A stretch of 63,765 nt of DNA, taken from Candidatus Thalassarchaeaceae archaeon (GTDB taxonomy: Archaea; Thermoplasmatota; Poseidoniia; Poseidoniales; Thalassarchaeaceae). Of this stretch, positions 43,843 to 51,016 are shown piece after piece; within the stretch, counting starts at the first letter, position 1, and every line of letters starts with the position of its first letter. The stretch is from the NCBI GenBank assembly GCA_943841885.1, contig CALSZZ010000005.1:1-63765 (forward strand). Direction: 5' to 3'. The translations under genes and the position numbers were made by a program. Below the pieces are notes generated by a model. That model was not told where the DNA came from and searched no databases. It saw only the letters and a list, made by a program, of their open reading frames with translations.

Positions 43843-45192
43843 ATGAATTCAGAATTTAATAATGTATCATTTAACATACAAGGGATTTGCGATTGGAAAT
43901 TAAAAATACATAAAACAGTTTATCCGCCAAGAGAGGATACTTATCTGTTAGCTAAAGCAATTCTCAAATTAAATAAATATGATGGTTTGGCACTGGAAAT
44001 TGGATGTGGATCAGGGGCCTTGTCCATGCTATTGGCTAAAAGAGGCTGGAAAGTGAAATCCTGTGATGTAAATCCTTACGCCGTCGCGACATCGAGAGGG
44101 AATATAAAGAAATATAACTTAGAGGATAAGATAATAGTAGACGAAAGTGGAATTGGTGAAGGCGTCATTATTTCAGATAAGTTAGATTTGATTGTTTGGA
44201 ATTTACCATATTTAAATCCCATTAAAGGAGATGAAAATATGTTAGAACAGATTGAAGATGCTGCCTATCTAGATATAGAAAATGGAGGATGGAGTGAGAA
44301 ATTAATACAAGTTTTAGAAACACATAAAATCTCTAATGATTGTACAGTTATACTATTATTTAGGACCCTTCCGGAAAGTAATAGTAATCCTGATTCATGG
44401 AAGAAAAGAGGTTGGTCTGGAAGAAAAATTGAAGAACAAATCATTGGCGATGAAAAATTAGAAGTTCATGCATTTTGGAGACCCGGCAGTAATAATAAAC
44501 CAATTTTTATTGATGAATGCAAAAGTACGATGGATGAAGCAAAAGAAAATAATGAGAATCATTGGACTAGAATAATTACAAATAAGCAAACGAATGGAAG
44601 AGGAAGAAAAGGCAGTCATTGGCGAACAGAAGAAGGTGATATGATAGGTACATGGAATATTTCAAAATCAATTTTAAATAATATTAATCCTGGTATTTTT
44701 CAGATTACAGCTGGTGCCTCGATAGCCGATTTTTTAAAAATCGGGCTTAAATGGCCTAATGATTTAATGAGTAACGACTTCAGAAAAATGGGTGGAATAG
44801 TTATTGAATCAGATAGTGAAGGAGAATATTTGAGAGTTGGAGTTGGAATAAATAAAAATAGTAAATTTATTGATGGCAAATATAATGCTTCGGGTTGGAA
44901 TGAAACCTTAGGAGATCTAACAAATATTGAGATTTTTGATATGGTAGATATTGCACTTTCGTCTAATTTTGAAGAACATAAATTATTGCCGATTAATAAT
45001 TTAAGTTATATGATAGATGAATCTTGGAAGTCATTAACAAAGACACTTTCCAGAGGAATTAATATAATTAACAAAGATGATGAAAAATGTAGAGTTGTTG
45101 GATTATCAGATGATGGAGAGTTGGAGGTAGTCGGGGAAAATTTCATTTCAACCATAGATAGTTTAGAAGATATAAGATGGGAATATACGTAA
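43843..45192 (+). CDS. HemK/Mtq2-like methyltransferase fused to biotin-protein ligase
   Basis: Two enzymes in one 449-residue chain. Residues about 20-225 are a class I methyltransferase: PPREDTYLLAKAI, the SAM site LEIGCGSGALSMLL, CDVNPYAV and the VWNLPYLN motif in place of NPPY, most like the archaeal Mtq2/HemK2 branch that methylates release factor glutamine. Residues about 230-449 are a biotin ligase: NKQTNGRGRKGSHW (biotin/ATP loop GRGRKG), KWPNDLM and KMGGIVIES. The ATG at 43843 is preferred to a GTG at 43822. The ligase would charge the biotin carrier encoded at 61186. This fusion is not one I know. Confidence 0.82.
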   Translation: MNSEFNNVSFNIQGICDWKLKIHKTVYPPREDTYLLAKAILKLNKYDGLALEIGCGSGALSMLLAKRGWKVKSCDVNPYAVATSRGNIKKYNLEDKIIVDESGIGEGVIISDKLDLIVWNLPYLNPIKGDENMLEQIEDAAYLDIENGGWSEKLIQVLETHKISNDCTVILLFRTLPESNSNPDSWKKRGWSGRKIEEQIIGDEKLEVHAFWRPGSNNKPIFIDECKSTMDEAKENNENHWTRIITNKQTNGRGRKGSHWRTEEGDMIGTWNISKSILNNINPGIFQITAGASIADFLKIGLKWPNDLMSNDFRKMGGIVIESDSEGEYLRVGVGINKNSKFIDGKYNASGWNETLGDLTNIEIFDMVDIALSSNFEEHKLLPINNLSYMIDESWKSLTKTLSRGINIINKDDEKCRVVGLSDDGELEVVGENFISTIDSLEDIRWEYT

Positions 45193-45194
45193 AA

Positions 45195-45482
45195 TTAGAA
45201 TATTCTCTCTCTGATTAGTTTAATTTTTCCGGAACTTGTTAATGTTTGGAATTTATCATATGATCCAAGAGATTCTAGTGAGTTGTAGTAATCTTCTAAT
45301 TTAACTCTTAAAATAAAATAGTATAACTCATTTAAGTTCCTGATATCATACAATTTCCATTCATTGTGGCCCATAATTTCAAAAATAATATTTTTTAATT
45401 CATTTCTTGAATTAAAATTTAAATCTGCCTTGACCCCAATCCAACGAAACTTACCTCTTGCGGCTTTGGAAAGGCGGGCCAT
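45195..45482 (-). CDS. rnp2: RNase P protein Pop5-like (component 2)
   Basis: A 95-residue protein. Its layout fits archaeal Pop5: a KFRWIGVKADL strand, a helix SRNELKNIIFEI, a YYFILRVKLEDYYNSLESLG strand-helix and the ending TLTSSGKIKLIRERIF, where the family has an SGT strand before a basic end. Identity is moderate and no catalytic residue exists to check. The start is the ATG at 45482; a TTG at 45512 would place it in the divergent gene. No neighbour relates to RNase P. Confidence 0.5.
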   Translation of the reverse strand: MARLSKAARGKFRWIGVKADLNFNSRNELKNIIFEIMGHNEWKLYDIRNLNELYYFILRVKLEDYYNSLESLGSYDKFQTLTSSGKIKLIRERIF

Positions 45483-45511
45483 GTCTTCCGACAGGGGGCT
45501 TAACTTAACCA

Positions 45512-46630
45512 ATGATGGTTCTTCGCCAAATCATGAATGAGCATCTGGGCAGTACAGATGATAGTTTCTATTCAATTATTATTAGCCCTTCTACACTATC
45601 ACATTTAATATTATTATTGTGCAATACTGTGTTAATTTACACATTAATGAGTTATGAAATCAGTTATTTTGGAATTAATGGAAGTGCATTATTTCTATCT
45701 TTGGCTATTGTATATTTATTTACTGCGATTATTATACCGTGGAAATATAGTGATTTTTTGTTCAAAATTAATGAAAATGGCGATGGAGTATTTACTCGGA
45801 AATACTTTAATCAGGCATTGATATCTTTAATTCCTATTCTAATTATAACAAGTCTAATGTTCATAATTATTACCGAGATATTTGAAAGAAAAAGTATTAA
45901 TTATTTCATGAGTTCATTGTTTATCATATTATCAATTGGACAAGGCCTTTCATTAGTATTTGGTAGCAAAATATTTGTAGAAAAAAGTAAAACAAGAAAG
46001 AGAAGTAAGAATTCAAAGTATGATATTTTAATTAGGTTAATTATTTTATTAGGAATTTTTACTCCATTAATTTGGTGGTTTGGATATGGGGCAGAAAATG
46101 TATCAGAATCAACTATTATAGTTCATATGTTATGGATTTTTTTTCTTTTAATAATATCCATAATTGGATATTTAGTTGATAAATATACTTCAAATATTAG
46201 AGAAGAACTAGGAAATAGAGGTAAAATAGGAGATTTATTAATGATGATTTTAGTTTTTTCATCTAGTTGGCATATCTTAAGTGCATGGAGAAGAAATCCA
46301 TGGTTGGTAGATTCTGTTGACGGATTAATGTTTATTGAAGAAGGTTTTTTGATGATCTTAACAATTTTTCTTGCAGTAACTTCGATGATAAAAAGAGGAG
46401 GTAAAGATGGAATTAATATATTTGGAGGGCAATCTGCAATTTTTTGGGGAATTTCGTTTGGTTATTTATATGCAGGTAGCATTAGTTCACTAACAGTTCT
46501 TTCGGAACAATTAACCGAAAGTAGCCTACTACAAACTACTGCTGTCGGACATTTGATTACAGCAATAGTTATATTGACAATTTTACCTTTTTCTATCATG
46601 AAGATTCAACATAACGAAGAAGAAGAATAA
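45512..46630 (+). CDS. Polytopic membrane protein, unknown function
   Basis: About nine or ten hydrophobic segments spread over 372 residues, with a few charged loops (GNRGKIGDLLM) and no recognised motif. An ATG at 45533 (MNEHLG) is another possible start. It is divergent from the Pop5-like gene with 29-50 bases between, and its stop touches the convergent FtsZ-like gene. Confidence 0.5.
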   Translation: MMVLRQIMNEHLGSTDDSFYSIIISPSTLSHLILLLCNTVLIYTLMSYEISYFGINGSALFLSLAIVYLFTAIIIPWKYSDFLFKINENGDGVFTRKYFNQALISLIPILIITSLMFIIITEIFERKSINYFMSSLFIILSIGQGLSLVFGSKIFVEKSKTRKRSKNSKYDILIRLIILLGIFTPLIWWFGYGAENVSESTIIVHMLWIFFLLIISIIGYLVDKYTSNIREELGNRGKIGDLLMMILVFSSSWHILSAWRRNPWLVDSVDGLMFIEEGFLMILTIFLAVTSMIKRGGKDGINIFGGQSAIFWGISFGYLYAGSISSLTVLSEQLTESSLLQTTAVGHLITAIVILTILPFSIMKIQHNEEEE

Positions 46631-47539
46631 TCAGAGTCCACTTAAGACTGCAACTAATCTAAGTTTACCTGTCATTTCTTCACTGGAACGTGCCCCTAGA
46701 ATAACTTGGCAGTCTGGATCTAATACAGACAGGAACCCGTCAGATACTAAATTTAAGTGAGACAAAGTCATATCAGGACCTCCTTCAACTTGGATCAAAC
46801 AACCTTTTGCACGTTCAACTTTTATATCATAAAGAGGTGATTTATGAGCAATTTTTACAACTTTTTCCGGCTCATTTGTGTTGCCAATACCAACAACAAG
46901 AGTTGAATCGCCCGGCTTACCGACTATTGACTTTAAGTCCATTAAATCGAGATTTATTTTTCCTACTTTCGCTAATGTTGTAACCAAACCTTCAACTAAT
47001 TCTTCAATCCATTCAGAACCTGACTCCCAATCAGAATTTCTATCTTTTGCTTGCCATGCCAATCTTTCCATACTTAATTTGATACACATATCTGAAGATT
47101 TATTTATTTCGGGTAAAGAATCTTTGGCAATGGTAGAACGAAAAGGTTGTTCTGCGAATGGTATACCGACAATACTAATGATTAAGTTATCATATTCCTT
47201 TGCAATATTTGCAAGTTCTGCAGTTATTCCCGAACCTGTTCCTCCTCCTAATCCAGATAAAATAATAACTAATTCTGAAGTAGAAAAAAGATTCTTAAAA
47301 CCTCCAATGCCATCCCTGAGTCGATATTTTGCCATCCTTCTTAATGTTGCAGTTCCCTTATCTTCATCGCCTAAGGATAATTGGAGGCAATGAGCAGAAT
47401 TAGCATTCAAAAAGGAATTTTTATCAACATCAATTAAAAGAAGTTCGGCGGAATTGTCGGGGCATCTTGAATGGGCCTGCATTGCCCATTTACAACCTAA
47501 TCCACCAGCTCCGATTATCAGTATGGTGCTTCGGTCCAT
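46631..47539 (-). CDS. Short FtsZ/tubulin-like GTPase
   Basis: The tubulin/FtsZ GTP-binding loop SGLGGGTGSGITAELAN lies near residue 95-110, the first-strand loop reads GAGGLGCKWA, and a T7-like loop NLDLMDLKSIVG near residue 200 supplies the acid residues used for GTP hydrolysis. These match FtsZ order and spacing. At 302 residues it lacks the usual unstructured tail and end peptide. It could be FtsZ itself, a second divergent FtsZ, or a CetZ-like relative; I favour a divergent FtsZ. SepF is encoded at 14646. It converges with the membrane gene and is followed upstream by a TPR gene on the same strand. Confidence 0.7.
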   Translation of the reverse strand: MDRSTILIIGAGGLGCKWAMQAHSRCPDNSAELLLIDVDKNSFLNANSAHCLQLSLGDEDKGTATLRRMAKYRLRDGIGGFKNLFSTSELVIILSGLGGGTGSGITAELANIAKEYDNLIISIVGIPFAEQPFRSTIAKDSLPEINKSSDMCIKLSMERLAWQAKDRNSDWESGSEWIEELVEGLVTTLAKVGKINLDLMDLKSIVGKPGDSTLVVGIGNTNEPEKVVKIAHKSPLYDIKVERAKGCLIQVEGGPDMTLSHLNLVSDGFLSVLDPDCQVILGARSSEEMTGKLRLVAVLSGL

Positions 47540-47572
47540 ACATGCCGATAGAGGATAGAGACTTATATTATA

Positions 47573-47878
47573 CTAGTCATAATTCAAATATCTATGATAA
47601 CGGCGTCTCTCATCTCTTGCCCAAACATTATCAGGTTCTATTTCTAAAACTTTATCATAATAGTGGATGGCTTTTTCAAAATCTGATAAATAACGACCTT
47701 GCATGTGTCCCATGACGTTCAGAACAGGTACACAATCTGGACTATTTTCTATCAATGTCAATAATATCGATTCTGCTTCCGAAATTTTCATCAATTCCAT
47801 ATAATCTTCAGCTACTCCTAAATCTCTAATTTGTTCATCCTCAAGATCATAAACATTTCTCCAAGCAGGTCCTGACAT
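47573..47878 (-). CDS. TPR-repeat protein
   Basis: 101 residues with two tetratricopeptide-like helical pairs; the clearest is FEKAIHYYDKVLEIEPDNVWA near residue 68-88, matching the consensus A-x-x-x-Y-x-x-A-L-x-x-x-P. Likely a protein-binding adaptor. It lies 33 bases upstream of the FtsZ-like gene on the same strand, so the two may be one transcript. Confidence 0.6.
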   Translation of the reverse strand: MSGPAWRNVYDLEDEQIRDLGVAEDYMELMKISEAESILLTLIENSPDCVPVLNVMGHMQGRYLSDFEKAIHYYDKVLEIEPDNVWARDERRRYHRYLNYD

Positions 47879-48015
47879 ATGGTCTCCTTAATGTCATAAC
47901 ATTTTATGTTTCTGAATAATGTGTAATTGATAAAATATTAGCGAGTGGGAAAGCGCCGTACTGGAACCTTAATAGTCTCCATTAATGTGGGGGTATTAAT
48001 CATAGAGGTCAAATT

Positions 48016-48834
48016 ATGAATAGGTCAGATTTGTTCCCTAAAAGACTTATTGTTTTAAGCCTAATTTTGATGTTTATTGCCGGTACTAGTCAAGCGCTTC
48101 ATTCTGGCGTTGGAGGGAATGTAAATAATGAGGGAGATGTTACCATTGCAGGATGTACTTGTCATGCATCTGAACCAGATAATTCAGTAACCATAGTACT
48201 GGATGGTGTACCTTATCACTATTCAGGCAGCACGGCATATGAGATGAAGATTCAATTAATTGGTGGCCCTGACATACTTGCAGGAGGTCAGACAGGAGGT
48301 TTTTCCATAAGGGTAAGTAGTGGAACGTTATCCGCTGCAGAAGGATATGAAAGTTTAGTTCAAAATTGGGAAGGAGATGATGAAACATTAACACATACAT
48401 CGTCTGGATCAGAAACCGCAGATAGAACTTGGAATATTATCTGGAATTCTCCCCAAGAAGGAGGTAATGAAATTGTCACTATATGGCTTGTTGGTAACTC
48501 TGTTAATGGCGATCAAATACCATCGGCATTAGATAGGTGGAATAGACTAAGTGTAACTCTAGAAGAAGGAGAAGATAATGGAGACACAAGAACTATTTTT
48601 TCTGGGAATGGAGATATAGATCCTCCTGCACCGTTGGATGAGGAAGTTGATTTACATCACATGGGGGCTAAATTAAGAGCACACTGGCTTGGTTTACTTG
48701 GTTTTGGTGCCGTAATTTTAGTAATAATTTTCTGTGGATTATTTTTAAGATATGGTTTTTCAAGGCATTATGAAGGTCGTAGTAATTTACTAAGACTAAG
48801 AATTAAACATCTAAGAAGGGGCGATCAATTATGA
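48016..48834 (+). CDS. CxCH-motif surface protein of the electron-transfer cluster
   Basis: Signal peptide (LIVLSLILMFIAGTSQA), then GCTCHASEP carrying CxCH near residue 47, and a beta-sandwich with GVPYHYSGSTAYEMKIQLIGG and TIWLVGNSVNG, closely like the protein at 3987 and of the Reeler/choice-of-anchor V kind. A single helix near residue 225-245 (HWLGLLGFGAVILVIIFCGLFL) anchors it, with a basic end. First gene of a cluster with Rieske and cytochrome b; the stop overlaps the next start by 4 bases. CxCH could bind a metal or, less surely, heme. A function in electron transfer is inferred from context only. Confidence 0.6.
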   Translation: MNRSDLFPKRLIVLSLILMFIAGTSQALHSGVGGNVNNEGDVTIAGCTCHASEPDNSVTIVLDGVPYHYSGSTAYEMKIQLIGGPDILAGGQTGGFSIRVSSGTLSAAEGYESLVQNWEGDDETLTHTSSGSETADRTWNIIWNSPQEGGNEIVTIWLVGNSVNGDQIPSALDRWNRLSVTLEEGEDNGDTRTIFSGNGDIDPPAPLDEEVDLHHMGAKLRAHWLGLLGFGAVILVIIFCGLFLRYGFSRHYEGRSNLLRLRIKHLRRGDQL

Positions 48835-49280
48835 AAGACGACGTGGTAATGAAACTGTTGCGCGACGTAAGTAACGGTAGAATTACGGTTGAAGAAGCGA
48901 GAGATGCTTTGGAAGGCGTTGAAATCTCTGAAGAAAATTATACAAAGGCCGTTGATCATGGTGTTTTTAATATGCCAAAACCAGGTACAATTGTCAGAGC
49001 CAGTATTTCACCATCAGGAGACTCATGGTTAGTAATTCTAGCAGGCCTTTGGGGGATTCTATGGACTCTATTTTGGTCTGGTTCTTTATCCTATGGACTT
49101 TACAATCATTGGGATCAACAAATATTAGCATTTAACTTAGGGATGACTCTTTTAACATTAATAATAATGGGCATCATATACCTAAAATATGTAATGCCTG
49201 ATGTCGTAGTTGTAAAGCACAGAAGAAACAAATATATAACAAAGAATGACACTGAAGCATGGAAAAAATATGAGGCATAG
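48831..49280 (+). CDS. Small membrane protein of the cluster (SHOCT-like N terminus)
   Basis: 149 residues. The first 45 look like a short helical SHOCT-like segment (LLRDVSNGRITVEEARDALEG); two membrane helices follow (about residues 65-85 and 95-117), then a basic cytoplasmic end. It is coupled to the CxCH gene by an ATGA overlap and is 3 bases from the Rieske gene. Perhaps an assembly or structural subunit. Confidence 0.5.
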   Translation: MKDDVVMKLLRDVSNGRITVEEARDALEGVEISEENYTKAVDHGVFNMPKPGTIVRASISPSGDSWLVILAGLWGILWTLFWSGSLSYGLYNHWDQQILAFNLGMTLLTLIIMGIIYLKYVMPDVVVVKHRRNKYITKNDTEAWKKYEA

Positions 49281-49282
49281 AG

Positions 49283-50128
49283 ATGGCTAGAAGATTTAAA
49301 TTACGACCTATACCAACAGAATCTAATGATTCTGTGGAATCCGTCAAAATGATTGATCGACGAGAGTTCATGCGATTATCATTTAATACTGCTGCGGGAC
49401 TAATAACTGTAGCTAGTTTAGGGAGTGTAGGTTTTGCAGCTTTACTGATGGGCCAACCTGAAGCAGATGGGGGAGATAGCGCAGTAAGGTTTTGGGTTCC
49501 TTCGGGGGCTGAAGATACCGCATGGTTTGGAGACAAACACCTTGAACCGATGAGTTACAGTTCATTCCAAATTGCTGCAGCTAATACAAAAACTGGCATG
49601 ATAGGCGCTCAAGGAGTATGGTCGGGACTGCCTGTGAATGTTGTTTATGTACCTCATGAAGAGAACAAAGATTTACCTTTACAATCTGATAAACCTAGAT
49701 TCCAATATCTAGATGGTTATGATCTTGGAGGCAAATATGTTGGCTCTGGAAGAGAAGTTGAAGATGATGCGGCATATAGTTCGTTGTCCATACATGACAA
49801 TATGGTTATAATTTTCTCAAGATGTCCACATCTATGCTGCATTCCTGGATGGCAATTAGTAACTAATAATTACACTGGAGATACTTGGGCTGGAGGAGGA
49901 ACAGATGAAGGAGGAGATAAGCTCTTCTGTATATGTCATTCTAGCAGGTTTGATCCTACAGCTATCGAAAAAAATAGTATGGGGAAAGGAGCACCGTTTG
50001 AATTCATAGGAGTAAGAAAAACTGGAGGCCCCGCCCCCAATGGAATGCCGTTGATACCATTTACTGTAAATGGCGATACTATAGAGGCATTACCTGACTT
50101 CAAAGATTGGTATGCGTATTGTGGATGA
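49283..50128 (+). CDS. Rieske iron-sulfur protein with Tat-type signal
   Basis: Carries the 2Fe-2S cluster that takes electrons from quinol. The two ligand loops are CPHLCCIPGW near residue 190 and CICHSSRFDP near residue 213, with the two Cys and two His ligands of Rieske proteins. The usual Gly of CxHLGC is Cys and that of CxCHGS is Ser. The N terminus has DRREFMRLSF (twin arginine) before a hydrophobic helix, so export through Tat is likely, and a TatC is encoded at 2885. Positioned directly upstream of cytochrome b. The 281-residue length is larger than the bacterial protein (about 180), owing to inserted loops. Confidence 0.9.
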   Translation: MARRFKLRPIPTESNDSVESVKMIDRREFMRLSFNTAAGLITVASLGSVGFAALLMGQPEADGGDSAVRFWVPSGAEDTAWFGDKHLEPMSYSSFQIAAANTKTGMIGAQGVWSGLPVNVVYVPHEENKDLPLQSDKPRFQYLDGYDLGGKYVGSGREVEDDAAYSSLSIHDNMVIIFSRCPHLCCIPGWQLVTNNYTGDTWAGGGTDEGGDKLFCICHSSRFDPTAIEKNSMGKGAPFEFIGVRKTGGPAPNGMPLIPFTVNGDTIEALPDFKDWYAYCG

Positions 50129-50137
50129 GGTGATAAG

Positions 50138-51004
50138 ATGATTCAATTCTGGTTTTTATGGTTATTTATTGCATTAGTTGTTGTAATAGTTGCTTTTACG
50201 TTACGAAAAGAAAGAGACGATATGCCTCGAAAAGATATTCTCAGAGCGGTTGAGTCCAATGCTAGTGAAATGGGATTATCCGAAAAGATATTTTTGTGGG
50301 CCTTCTCTTGGTTAGATACCAGATTTAGAATACAAGACTACTGGGGCATGAGTAGAGATGCATTTCATAGTGTACACAGGCAAATGCCTCTAACCCATGC
50401 CGAAAAATATAAACTAAGGATAATATGGTATTGGTACCCTTTATATTGCTTAGGAGGGATTTCTTTCTTAGCATTCATAATATTGGTAATTACTGGAAGT
50501 ATTCTCGGCTTGTATTATGTCCCAGGCGGAGAAGGAGATCCTACTCCCGCGTACAGTAGCATGGAATTCATAATGACTACCTTGCCTTTTGGATATATTA
50601 TTAGGTCAATTCACCATTGGACTACTCATTTCATGGTTGCTGCAGTTTTCTTACATATGTGTAGAGTGTACTTCACCGGTGCGTACCGAAACCCAAGAGA
50701 ATTAAATTGGCTAATTGGAGTTGCATTGATGTTTTTCGTAATATTCTTCGGATATTCTGGATACCTCCTGCCCTGGGATAGCCTAGCGTTTGGAGCAGCA
50801 ACTATTGGAATAAATATGGCAACAGCAACACCCTTGATAGGAGATTGGATGGCTAATGCACTGTTTGCTGGCACTACACTTTCGGGTCAAACGGTAACAA
50901 GAATGTATTTCTTACATGTTTTTATATTGCCTGTATTGGTTACAACTTTGATTCTTATTCATTTATTTATTGTTTGGGTACAAGGTATTGCTGAACCGCA
51001 TTAA
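50138..51004 (+). CDS. Cytochrome b, N-terminal (b6-type) subunit
   Basis: Membrane heme subunit of a cytochrome bc/b6f-type complex. The pattern of heme-b His ligands is seen in RSIHHWTTHFMVAAVFLHMCRVY and YFLHVFILPVLVTTLILIHLF, and GAYRNPRELNWLIGV plus GYSGYLLPWDSLAF are typical of the b6 part. An N-terminal helix and a cytoplasmic segment of about 75 residues precede the core. 288 residues. Split type: the C-terminal half is on the next gene. Ten bases downstream of the Rieske gene. Confidence 0.93.
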   Translation: MIQFWFLWLFIALVVVIVAFTLRKERDDMPRKDILRAVESNASEMGLSEKIFLWAFSWLDTRFRIQDYWGMSRDAFHSVHRQMPLTHAEKYKLRIIWYWYPLYCLGGISFLAFIILVITGSILGLYYVPGGEGDPTPAYSSMEFIMTTLPFGYIIRSIHHWTTHFMVAAVFLHMCRVYFTGAYRNPRELNWLIGVALMFFVIFFGYSGYLLPWDSLAFGAATIGINMATATPLIGDWMANALFAGTTLSGQTVTRMYFLHVFILPVLVTTLILIHLFIVWVQGIAEPH

Positions 51005-51016
51005 GGAGGTCATTAT

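Noticed and set aside
46878-47393. 171-codon frame on the plus strand
   Set aside because: Antisense shadow of the FtsZ-like gene, which has GGGTGSG and a T7 loop.
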